Source: an uncultured Rubripirellula sp. (GTDB lineage Bacteria; Planctomycetota; Planctomycetia; Pirellulales; Pirellulaceae). Taken from it: a stretch of 38,323 bases of DNA. Positions 1-7,254 of the stretch are shown piece by piece. The stretch is taken from positions 1-38,323 of the forward strand of contig CALJHC010000051.1 of assembly GCA_938075415.1 (NCBI GenBank), written 5' to 3'. The notes beneath the pieces are model-generated. The model saw only the letters and a list, made by a program, of their open reading frames with translations. It was not told where the DNA came from and did no database searches. The position numbers and the translations under genes were made by a program. Within the stretch, counting starts at the first letter, position 1, and each line of letters begins with the position of its first letter.

Positions 1-125
1 GTCCAATGAATAGCCACCCCCACCAAGACAAACCCCATTACCAGCATTCCCAAGACGATTACCACTGTGATTAGATATTTACTCAACAGCTGACTCTGTT
101 TGCGGTGGTGGTTGTCGTGGTGCAC
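1..125 (-). CDS. Possible N-terminus of a membrane-anchored protein, cut by the window edge
   Basis: Reading leftwards from a GTG at 123-125, the frame stays open to the window edge (41 codons). It begins with a His/Asn/Lys/Arg-rich stretch (MHHDNHHRKQ) followed by one strongly hydrophobic segment of about 22 residues (roughly residues 19-40). That is the pattern of a short cytoplasmic tail plus a signal anchor. No Shine-Dalgarno is visible and the frame is open for a few more codons upstream without an ATG, so the start is a guess. The family cannot be named from this fragment. It could equally be a chance open frame in a decayed region. Confidence 0.35.
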   Translation of the reverse strand, partial: MHHDNHHRKQSQLLSKYLITVVIVLGMLVMGFVLVGVAIHW

Positions 126-224
126 TTGATTCAGTGCGTAAAAAGTTTTAATCCCAAATGGAAACTCGACTAGTGGTCTGGCGATCGATGTTTACGAACG
201 CTTTCCGGTCCCACCGCGGTGCGT

Positions 225-415
225 GGCGTCCAGTCACAGCAGATAGTGGCCAAGACACATTCCAGTGTTGCGAGTACAGCGGCGTGTTTGATGTGGGTTG
301 GGGTGATGAAGGTGTGGATTGGGGTGATGAAGGTGTGGTGGGGGTTGAGCGGTTACTTGGGTTCGATGGTCTCATTCTTTAACCCCAGAATTTAGGCGTC
401 ATCCTGATTCTGAGC
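225..415 (+). repeat. Degenerate dispersed repeat, copy 1 (GQDTF-coding)
   Basis: In the frame starting near 158 this stretch encodes a peptide with the core WRPVTADSGQDTFQCCEY, then a Gly/Asp/Val/Trp-rich tail. A second stretch at about 6905-7085 encodes a clearly related peptide (RHVETGQGQDTFLCCEF) followed by a similar tail and a similar downstream segment containing TTTCATTCTTTA or TCTCATTCTTTA. The match is better at protein than at DNA level, which suggests a shared coding ancestor, though neither copy makes a convincing complete protein. I do not recognise the family. Confidence 0.5.
298..339 (+). repeat. 21-bp tandem duplication
   Basis: Two adjacent copies of a 21-bp unit (TTGGGGTGATGAAGGTGTGG plus A or T) lie at 298-318 and 319-339, differing only in the last base. 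In the GQDTF frame they add seven residues (WGDEGVD/V) twice, so the duplication is in phase with that frame. Confidence 0.9.
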
Positions 416-728
416 TGGCTCACCTGCGCTGCTTTTTTCTACACACGTTTTGAACTCCCCTTCTTTGTGATGGCTGGGGATGTAATTGATAAACTCTGAG
501 CGATAAAGCCTATAGAAGTGGAGCCATTGAGTGCGTCCCGTGGGGTTAAAAAACTCAGACGAACATCTTGAGCGGTGAAAAACGACGTCGACGATCATTT
601 TGAAACTGAAATTTCGGCTGAGATCGTTTCAAAAGTTCGTTCAATATGTCCAGAATGAGCACGAACTTGGCATGTGCGCAGCAGTGACCGAGCCAAAGGT
701 GATGGTTTGAGAAAGGAGTAGGCCAGAC
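416..728. other. Gene-free stretch between the GQDTF repeat and the integrase remnant
   Basis: A 68-residue minus-strand frame (392-598) overlaps this stretch, but it has no ribosome site, signal peptide or recognisable motif. I see no terminator or RNA gene. It reads as decayed sequence. Confidence 0.5.
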
Positions 729-1150
729 TCACGCCGCTCGGCGATAGGATCGAAGCAGACCACCGAGGCGTTCGTTGGATTCGATGTTGGCATCGTCAAC
801 CATCGGTTGCTCCATCGGCACAATCAACTCGTTGGTCAAACCCTGATGCGGTCGTTCAGCGTGATAGGGAGCAAGATATGAATTGACTGTATTTCGCCCC
901 GCTTTTTTGCCGAATAGAATCAATCGATTGAGACACTCAGATTTCAGTGACCCGAATAACCGTCCAAGGTGAGCGTTCATGTTTGGGCTGCAGGGAGGCA
1001 AACGGACTGATTCGATATCTTGGTCTGGGGAAACACTCGAAACGATTCACAGAACTTTATGTCACGATCCATGATCGCGAAACGTTTGCCCCTGAGAAAT
1101 CCATCTGCGACGGTGTCGAACTAGACTGTTTGAACAAATTCGTTACCTGA
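729..1150 (-). pseudogene. Broken integrase/transposase (rve-type) C-terminal remnant
   Basis: On the minus strand the region encodes pieces typical of the DDE integrase of IS3/IS481-like transposases, in order. An N-terminal piece reads DGFLRGKRFAIMDRDIKFC. A second reads IESVRLPPCSPNMNAHLGR. A third reads FGSLKSECLNRLILFGKKAG, then YHAERPHQGL and a terminal ERLGGLLRSYRRAA. The first piece lies in a different frame from the rest (shift near 1010-1050), and an in-frame TAG precedes it near 1115. The N-terminal half of the transposase is absent and no inverted repeats bound it. It is a dead fragment of a former insertion sequence; the downstream stop is at 729-731. Confidence 0.8.
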
Positions 1151-1201
1151 CGCAGAAGCATCATTTGATCATTCAGTTTTTCTATGTGGTGTTAAGCCGA
1201 T

Positions 1202-2275
1202 TTAGCGGCGAAACTTTCCCTGAAGACTAATGCGAGGGTTTGAATGCAACGCCTCGAGTGCCTTTGGTGTCAACGAAACCAGTCCGCTCAATGAGAGATA
1301 ACCCTCATATTTGGCCAAAGCCGCTGCGGCCTCAGGTGCCAATGTGGTCAGACGATCAAGCTCGAGGGAGCCGCCCTGATGTTTCGCCAATGCTTTTGCC
1401 ACTGCCGGTGAAATTGCAGTAAGGCCGTCGAGCTCAAGCGGTTTCTTGTGCTTCGCAAGTGCCGCTGCTGCATCCGGCGTTAAGGTGGCCAGCCCATCAA
1501 GAAACAGGCTACCGCCGCTATTGGCCAGTATTCCTGCGGTCTCAGCAGACAATGCGGTCAGCCCGTCCAAGCATAAAGAACGACCCTGATTCTTAATCAA
1601 TGCTTTTGCCACCTCAGGTGTCAGGCTCGTCAGCCCTTGGAGATCTAGCCCGGATTTTCCCTGATGCATCGCCAACACCTTGGCTAAATCCGGAGTCAGC
1701 GTCGTTAGACCAGCTAGCCCCAGCCTTTCCCCCCTATGCTTTGAGAGAGCCTCTGCCACTTCTGGTGTTAGTTCGGTTAGGGCGGGCAACGCGAGCCCCT
1801 TGCCCTTGTGCTCGGCTAAAATCTCAGCTGTAACGACCGTCAATGCTGTTGACGAAAGGTGGCTGAACAGCAAGAACCCCTTATGCTTTGCCAAGCCTTC
1901 CGCAACCTCTGGGCTGAGGTCGGTGAGACCTAATATTAATACACCCCCAGTGCTCACGTCACCGCCATCGAACTGCGACAAGGCCTCTGCGACTTCAGGA
2001 GTCATCTTGGTCAATCCGTCAAGGTAAAGCGTTGTCCCCTCACGCCTCGCGAGCGTCTCTGCTGTGTCTAACTTCAAAGATGTTAACCCCTGCAGCCAAT
2101 AGATCCCCATGTCTTCGCTTATCGTTGCTGCCTGTCCCGGGGTCAGTTCCTTGATTTCGCCGGTTTTTTTGGTTGGCTCTGACGCAGATAGTTGACCAGC
2201 CATCGCTAGCACGACGGCAAATCGGAACACGGTCATCAGCACCGCTTGCAGGCATCGGCTCCTGGATTTCTTCAT
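1202..2275 (-). CDS. Secreted leucine-rich-repeat-like solenoid protein
   Basis: A 357-residue protein of unknown function. It starts with a basic n-region and hydrophobic core (about residues 1-31, ending QLSAS), which looks like a Sec signal peptide, so it is probably periplasmic or surface-exposed. The rest is about 13 head-to-tail units of 22-28 residues with the pattern L-x-x-L-[TS]-P-E-x-A-x-x-L-A-x-x-x-G-x-x-L-x-L. This LRR-like unit is seen in planctomycete and verrucomicrobial exported proteins. The start is supported by AAGGAG about 8 bases upstream. The unit spacing is regular except for a longer fourth unit near residues 100-150. A role in binding or adhesion is inference; there are no catalytic motifs. 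It is the last of four minus-strand repeat-protein genes. Confidence 0.88.
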   Translation of the reverse strand: MKKSRSRCLQAVLMTVFRFAVVLAMAGQLSASEPTKKTGEIKELTPGQAATISEDMGIYWLQGLTSLKLDTAETLARREGTTLYLDGLTKMTPEVAEALSQFDGGDVSTGGVLILGLTDLSPEVAEGLAKHKGFLLFSHLSSTALTVVTAEILAEHKGKGLALPALTELTPEVAEALSKHRGERLGLAGLTTLTPDLAKVLAMHQGKSGLDLQGLTSLTPEVAKALIKNQGRSLCLDGLTALSAETAGILANSGGSLFLDGLATLTPDAAAALAKHKKPLELDGLTAISPAVAKALAKHQGGSLELDRLTTLAPEAAAALAKYEGYLSLSGLVSLTPKALEALHSNPRISLQGKFRR

Positions 2276-2435
2276 GAGGGGCTCCTTGTTCTAAAGTGAT
2301 CGTGAATATGGTTTGTGAGACATTGCTCACTCTGAATGGATACTATCCGGCTTTCGAAGGATCGCTTCGGTGAGTTTGGATTTGGGTTGTCTTCTACCAC
2401 AGGTTATGTTTGTTGATTCGTCTGGCACGGTCGGA

Positions 2436-3734
2436 TCAACCTTCAGTCTTCGGTGGTTTGGTCAAGATTGGCATCTCTTTTTCCGGATCAAAACTGCGGG
2501 GAGACTCAACCCATTCTTTTTTCCAGTTTTTGATTTCTGCCGGAGTTCGTTTGCGAAAGGAGACCCTGGTCGGCTTTGGTGTGTTGGGACCGTCGTAGCC
2601 GAGGGTGTTGAACAGGTTCTGTCCCGAAGCCATGACTGATCCATCTGTCATAAGAAATAGGCTGTAGCTGTCCCCGGCTGACACGGAGGACGCACCAGCA
2701 ATGATCTGAACAGGTGAGATGACATATCTGTCTGCCGGTGTGAGATTCCACAATGCATCTCCCAGTTGACCGAAACGGTTGCCGCCGGTTCCCCATACCG
2801 ATCCATCATTTTTTAAAAACAGGCTGTGCACATCACCGGCAGAAATCGCTGTGACGTTCGTCATGACGGGAACAGGTTTGTGTTGATCTATCTTTGTCCC
2901 ATCACCCAATCTTCCGTCGTCGTTCTGTCCCGATGCCCAAACCGTTCCGTCTTGCTTGAGAAACAAGCTATGGTTTCTGCCAGCAGAAATGGCGGCTATC
3001 TCCATCATCACTTGCACTGGCTTGGTCCGACTCGTCGTCGTTCCGTCTCCAAGTTGTCCTTCATCGTTTCGACCTGTTGCCCATGCCGATCCATCTTTCT
3101 TGAGGAATAAGCTATGTCCAAAGCCAGCGGAAATGGCCGCCACTTCCTTCATGATGGGCGCAGGATTGGATTTATCACTCGTTGTGCCGTCGCCAAGTCT
3201 TCCGTCTTCATTTTCTCCGCATGCCCAGACAGCACCGTCTTGCTGAAGGAACAAACTGTGCGCCCATCCTGCAGAAATGGCTGCTCCCTCTTCCATGACT
3301 CGGACCGGAGTGACTCGCAGGATACCTTCGCCTTTTTTCTGGTCGTACAAGTGTGCAGGTTTCTTTTCGAGATCGACCCTGAATCCATCACCTAATGCCC
3401 CGGATCCGACCCAACCGACAGCCCAGACGGACCCGTCTTTCTTGAGAAAAAGGCTGTGCAATGCCCCGGTAGAAGCCGCCGAAACATCGTCCATTATGAT
3501 CCACGGCGTTGAGCGTACATAACCTTCTCCGCCCAATGCTCCAGTCAAATTCGAACCCGCTCCCCATAGCGAACCATCCGACATGCGAAACAGGCTATGA
3601 AGACGCCCTGCATGGATCGCTACTACACCCGATTTTTCAGCGTCTTCCTCTTCGGCATCAGCAGCAGCGCTGAAGGCAATCAGGAAAAGGCTCAGCAGCA
3701 ACGTTTGCGGACTACGATTCTTCAGCCTGTTCAT
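2436..3734 (-). CDS. Secreted RCC1-repeat beta-propeller protein
   Basis: About 432 residues. A signal peptide (MNRLKNRSPQ then LLLSLFLIAFSAAADA) fixes the start at 3734; a longer frame back to 3887 would overlap the next gene and hide the signal. The mature protein has about seven units of the RCC1 / alpha-tubulin-suppressor type, built round the motif ISAGxxHSLFLKKDGSVWAxG followed by NxxGQLGDGT. These fold as a seven-bladed propeller and usually bind partners. The C-terminal 50 residues are polar and repeat-free. There is no Shine-Dalgarno. The start lies 49 bases downstream of the preceding gene's stop, so the two genes may share a transcript. The binding partner is unknown. Confidence 0.9.
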   Translation of the reverse strand: MNRLKNRSPQTLLLSLFLIAFSAAADAEEEDAEKSGVVAIHAGRLHSLFRMSDGSLWGAGSNLTGALGGEGYVRSTPWIIMDDVSAASTGALHSLFLKKDGSVWAVGWVGSGALGDGFRVDLEKKPAHLYDQKKGEGILRVTPVRVMEEGAAISAGWAHSLFLQQDGAVWACGENEDGRLGDGTTSDKSNPAPIMKEVAAISAGFGHSLFLKKDGSAWATGRNDEGQLGDGTTTSRTKPVQVMMEIAAISAGRNHSLFLKQDGTVWASGQNDDGRLGDGTKIDQHKPVPVMTNVTAISAGDVHSLFLKNDGSVWGTGGNRFGQLGDALWNLTPADRYVISPVQIIAGASSVSAGDSYSLFLMTDGSVMASGQNLFNTLGYDGPNTPKPTRVSFRKRTPAEIKNWKKEWVESPRSFDPEKEMPILTKPPKTEG

Positions 3735-3783
3735 GGAATTTACGTTGTCGTCTTCGTCTTGAATTTGGTTCAGGTGATGTGTT

Positions 3784-6063
3784 TCATTTCGTGTGAATGC
3801 CAGATCGTTCGCGAAGGATCGCATCCTTGAGTCTGGAATCGGATTGCGATTCGGCAGCGAGGAGAGCTCTTTCCGCGAGGACAGCACCGAGGACTTTCGT
3901 CTGGTCGTGCTTCAAGGCGTGGCGAGCCGCAAGCCAAAACGCAACACCATCCAATTCCGGATACGTGGTGATGGCATGAAGCCGTTTCAGTCGTAGCTTG
4001 GCGGAATCCAGATCTTGTTTGAGGAACGCGAAGACTGTCGCTGCAATCTCTGCTTCAAGTCCACCCGCATTCGACTCAGACAAGCCTACAAGTGCTCGAT
4101 CAATCTCTTGAGTAGATTTGTCCCGTCGCCGCTCATTTGATTCCACGGCCAGTTGCAGGATCTCGATCAATGGGCTGTACAAGGCTGGAGTATTCGCTTC
4201 TCCGCTGCCTCGTACAGACAGCATCAGGTCTACGTCACCGGTGTGCGAATTGCTTGTTGTTGAATTGGCATTACTCGCGAGAGCTCGCAAAGCAGTTGTC
4301 GTCTCGTCCTCTTCATCTGTCTGGCGAATTAGATCAAGGACAGCACGATGCCTGCTTGTTTCGCGGCGCAAAGACCGTTGGAAAACACCTTGCTCAATTG
4401 CTTCGGCAACCGATTTGGGAGTGATTGTCATTCGTGCCTTGGCCAACTGTTTATTGAAGTCGCGGCGAAGAGTTGAGTATTCACCCCACGCGATTTTATT
4501 GAGCCATTGTCCTTCCTCGGAATCAGATTCAACCCACCCCTGCGGAGAGGTGAACAAGTGGTTGAAACTATGATCGATGCTGCCGAGGGCCAGAAACGAG
4601 TCGATTGGGTAGCCGATATCCGTCATAGCGTCTGACATGGACAAGACGTCGTAGAAACTTCGTTCGTTGCGATGGCACGTGGTGCATTGGTTCGTTTTGC
4701 AGGCAGAGTCACCCGTGTAGGGGCGGCTGCGTTCGTTTTCGTTAATGACATAGCCACGGATGAGCGGGTGTTGATTCGTCGCGTCGATCAAACCATAAAG
4801 CAGTCTTCGAGCTTCTGCTTCTCGACCGTCGTTTGCGTAAAGCTTTGCCAGTGTCCTGATCGGCGAAAAACGGAGTGAAATATCTGGATTCCCATTCCTC
4901 GGGCCTACATCCTGCAGTAGAAGGTTATACGTCTTGCCATCCAGTTGCCGAATGCACGTTTCCAAAAGCTCGATCACGGCATGATCGAGCTTCTTGTCTT
5001 TGCCTGCCAGAGCTTCCCCCAGCGACCAGGCCGCCAGGGGTGGAATCGAATCTGGTTGTAGAAGACGTTGCTTCAGAATCGCCGTCGCTTCTTGACAGTC
5101 TCCAGACTCGGCTTCGATAAACGCGAGAATTGCCCAGCCCGACTCCCATGTCTTATGCTTTCTGAGCAAGTGGCGAATTTCTAAAGCGAGCTGTCGCAGG
5201 GTTCGTCGATTGTGGCACAGGGGCCGTGCCAAGGTGAAACGGCTTCGCGCCTGTTCAGTCGCGTCGGAGTAGTAAAGAGAAGCGAAGAACCGTGTCCAAT
5301 CCGCCTGACTGAAATCAGTCTTCAGGAAAATGAATCGAAGCTGGATCAGAGGATTCGGCACATCCTTCCAGAAATCTCGGTCGCCATATTTTTGCAAGAA
5401 CAGGTTGGCGGAATAGGTCTTCAACAAAAACACACGATCAAGTAACTCGTATCCGGCGGCTCGGGTGGATTCATTTCGGATCGCGGCGAAAAACAAGCCC
5501 TCCATGCCATGGTTGTGAGCTGACATTCTTTGAAGCGTTGCCTCATCGAAGAACTCAACAAGTTCTAACAGTCGCCCGGCCTTGGTGAATGCTTTCGTCG
5601 GTTTGTATGAGGACGAAAAGTCAAACAGATCCGGATCAAGACGAAGAGCCACAAGATAGGCCTCGCAGGCAGCGTTCCAATCTTCCTTTTCGAGCAACTC
5701 GTTGGGATACTTGAGAGGGTCGACTTTGGACAGAGACTGCGCATGGGGAAGACGCTCCATTTTCTTTTTGGGCAGAAAGGGCAGACGGTTTTGTAACCAT
5801 TGAAGGAGTTCGGGTTGACCATTCGCTTTCGCCTCTTTTTCGAGCTTCTGACGAAGGCTCGGATCCTGCTGAAGGATCTTGCGAAGGTAATCAAGCCTCA
5901 CCGATTCGCCTTCTTGCGGCAAGGTGCGCCGAACGACTTTCTTTGCGGTTGTTGTGCCGTTGTGTATGTTCTCATTTGGCAGCGTTGCCTGTTGTGCCGC
6001 GAGCGGTTTGGCACAGGAAAGGGTCACACACAAGATGACCGCCAATGTTTTCGGATGGACCAT
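3784..6063 (-). CDS. Secreted helical-repeat (TPR-like) protein with a single CxxCH motif
   Basis: A 759-residue exported protein with signal peptide MVHPKTLAVILCVTLSCAKP (cleavage near LAAQQ). Most of the chain is alpha-helical with loosely TPR-like segments (for example LEKEDWNAACEAYLVALRLD near residue 125 and later helices with Ala/Leu/Glu spacing). Near the middle is NQCTTCHRNERSF, with Cys460, Cys463 and His464 forming one CxxCH. Another Cys lies four residues before the motif (ACKTNQC). That could be a c-type haem site or a metal site; no distal methionine can be assigned by eye. I do not recognise the family. It could be a PVC-type cytochrome-associated scaffold. The downstream RCC1 gene is close enough to be cotranscribed. 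Confidence 0.85.
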   Translation of the reverse strand: MVHPKTLAVILCVTLSCAKPLAAQQATLPNENIHNGTTTAKKVVRRTLPQEGESVRLDYLRKILQQDPSLRQKLEKEAKANGQPELLQWLQNRLPFLPKKKMERLPHAQSLSKVDPLKYPNELLEKEDWNAACEAYLVALRLDPDLFDFSSSYKPTKAFTKAGRLLELVEFFDEATLQRMSAHNHGMEGLFFAAIRNESTRAAGYELLDRVFLLKTYSANLFLQKYGDRDFWKDVPNPLIQLRFIFLKTDFSQADWTRFFASLYYSDATEQARSRFTLARPLCHNRRTLRQLALEIRHLLRKHKTWESGWAILAFIEAESGDCQEATAILKQRLLQPDSIPPLAAWSLGEALAGKDKKLDHAVIELLETCIRQLDGKTYNLLLQDVGPRNGNPDISLRFSPIRTLAKLYANDGREAEARRLLYGLIDATNQHPLIRGYVINENERSRPYTGDSACKTNQCTTCHRNERSFYDVLSMSDAMTDIGYPIDSFLALGSIDHSFNHLFTSPQGWVESDSEEGQWLNKIAWGEYSTLRRDFNKQLAKARMTITPKSVAEAIEQGVFQRSLRRETSRHRAVLDLIRQTDEEDETTTALRALASNANSTTSNSHTGDVDLMLSVRGSGEANTPALYSPLIEILQLAVESNERRRDKSTQEIDRALVGLSESNAGGLEAEIAATVFAFLKQDLDSAKLRLKRLHAITTYPELDGVAFWLAARHALKHDQTKVLGAVLAERALLAAESQSDSRLKDAILRERSGIHTK

Positions 6064-6175
6064 TACATGCCGCCGTTGATATTATGTTTTGTTTCTCGTT
6101 TCCTTCAACAAAAATACTCTTTGAGTATCTTTGTCGCGTCGGGTTTCCGCAAGTTCGATAGCTTGCTTGGCGAGA

Positions 6176-6204
6176 CGATGAAGCCCAGAGGGCTGGCTTC
6201 ATTG
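6176..6204. repeat. Hairpin beside the left inverted repeat
   Basis: ATGAAGCC at 6178-6185 pairs perfectly with GGCTTCAT at 6195-6202 over a 9-base loop, extended outward by one wobble and one more pair. It sits 5 bases outside the 36-bp inverted-repeat arm and about 115 bases upstream of the minus-strand start at 6063. It has no U-tract, so it is not a standard terminator. Confidence 0.6.
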
Positions 6205-6209
6205 ATCGT

Positions 6210-6245
6210 CCAACCCCAATTCTCTCACTGAACCTGGTGCAAAGA
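6210..6245 (+). repeat. Left arm of a 36-bp inverted-repeat pair
   Basis: This arm begins CCAACCCCAATTCT and ends ACCTGGTGCAAAGA. It matches the reverse complement of 7109-7144 at 33 of 36 positions. The arms are about 0.86 kb apart and enclose a small ORF and a GQDTF repeat copy. Confidence 0.85.
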
Positions 6246-6569
6246 CTGGGGGGAGTCAGATAGTGGTCCTCTGAGTCGCTCCGCGAAAGTGACATGTAAA
6301 GATTTTTGTCGTGTTTTCTGGGGCGAGTGAAACGCCTCTGCGGTGTACTGCTTCTAAAGCGAGCCAAACGAGTGACTCAGTGTAACTGCTCTATGTTTTC
6401 GGCGTGGTGGGAAAGGATTCCGTGCGTGGTTGCCGCTATTAAACCATCTTCATGAATCGGCAAGCAATGAGATCATGGGTGCTTCATCTGAGTTGTTTTC
6501 CGAAAAGTGGTATTCTGAAGATTGGGAAGGACTGATCTGATCAATGGAATCTAAGCTGGAGAATGTTTT

Positions 6570-6785
6570 ATGGCAATGAAAGACCGATTCAGGAAAGAAG
6601 TGAGGATGAGCGTGCTACAAAGACAATGCATGATGATTGTGACAATGTTGAGCACCTTATTCTTGATCTCCATTTGGCCGCGATTCCTAGCGGATGCTTT
6701 AAGCGTCAACTGGGCCGTCTATCTGGTTCTAATCGGTGTTGCTTCAGTTCCTCTTTTCATGCGAACTGCAGCACTGGATAATTAA
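6570..6785 (+). CDS. Small two-helix membrane protein
   Basis: 71 residues. A basic N-terminus (MAMKDRFRKEVRMS) is followed by two hydrophobic helices, about residues 20-40 and 46-65, with a short DALSVNW turn, and a polar end (TAALDN). This is a plausible inner-membrane hairpin. GGAG lies about 8 bases upstream of the ATG. It is alone on this strand and lies inside the segment bounded by the 36-bp inverted repeats. No family is recognised. The overlapping 72-residue frame starting at 6563 is less protein-like. Confidence 0.6.
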   Translation: MAMKDRFRKEVRMSVLQRQCMMIVTMLSTLFLISIWPRFLADALSVNWAVYLVLIGVASVPLFMRTAALDN

Positions 6786-6904
6786 CCTCTCCCTTAGAGT
6801 TCCACCATGCTGAGTGAGAGAATGTTAATCGGCGAACTGCCCGGAAAGGACTTGCAGAATTCCTCGGGAGCGACTCGCAGTGGATCAGATCGTTGCCGAG
6901 TTGC

Positions 6905-7085
6905 TACCGCCATGTAGAAACGGGCAAGGTCAAGACACGTTCCTGTGCTGCGAGTTTGCCGGTGAGTTCGAAGTGGATTGGGGACACGGGTGGGGTGAGG
7001 CTTGAATCATGAACGGGGTTGAAGGGCGAAAGATAGTTTCATTCTTTACATCCGGACTTTAACCGGCACCTTCCTGCTTAGCTGC
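6905..7085 (+). repeat. Degenerate dispersed repeat, copy 2 (GQDTF-coding)
   Basis: Related to the stretch at 225-415. It encodes RHVETGQGQDTFLCCEF and then a Glu/Val/Asp/Trp/Gly tail ending in TGA. The frame has no good start codon, so this is probably a remnant. It is inside the inverted-repeat-bounded segment, whereas copy 1 has no such arms nearby. Confidence 0.5.
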
Positions 7086-7108
7086 ATGGATTGCCCCCCC
7101 CAAAAAAA

Positions 7109-7144
7109 TCTTTGCACCAGGTCGAGTGAAAGAATTGGGGTTGG
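7109..7144 (-). repeat. Right arm of the 36-bp inverted-repeat pair
   Basis: Begins TCTTTGCACCAGGT and ends GAATTGGGGTTGG. It is the reverse complement of 6210-6245 with three mismatches. Confidence 0.85.
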
Positions 7145-7152
7145 TAATGCGG

Positions 7153-7180
7153 CTGTGTTCTGGATGCTGTGTTCTGGATG
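7153..7180 (+). repeat. 14-bp tandem duplication
   Basis: CTGTGTTCTGGATG occurs twice without a gap (7153-7166 and 7167-7180), just beyond the right inverted-repeat arm. Confidence 0.9.
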
Positions 7181-7254
7181 CTAAGTCGTAGCCGGAATGG
7201 CTCGCTGATGTGGGATACCTCCCTTATGTTTGGGATCACCTGCCGGACGAACTG

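Larger units (their letters stand above)
6064..6569. other. Upstream region of the CxxCH gene, containing the left arm of an inverted-repeat pair
   Basis: No convincing gene here. It holds a hairpin (6178-6202) and one arm of a 36-bp inverted-repeat pair (6210-6245). The rest is AT-rich upstream sequence for the divergent genes at 6063 (minus) and 6570 (plus). Confidence 0.6.
6786..7254. other. Intergenic stretch with GQDTF copy 2, right inverted-repeat arm and tandem repeat
   Basis: Apart from the repeats listed separately, I see no gene. A homopolymer junction of eight C then seven A lies at 7094-7108, directly beside the right inverted-repeat arm. Confidence 0.6.

Noticed and set aside
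392..598. A 68-codon minus-strand ORF
   Set aside because: No ribosome site, signal, or recognisable motif, and it lies in decayed sequence.
947..1150. A 67-codon plus-strand ORF
   Set aside because: It is antisense to the integrase remnant, which explains why the region is open.
1600..2027. Plus-strand ORFs across the LRR-like gene
   Set aside because: They are shadows of the repeat; their Ser/Ala/Pro-rich repeats mirror the real 24-residue units.
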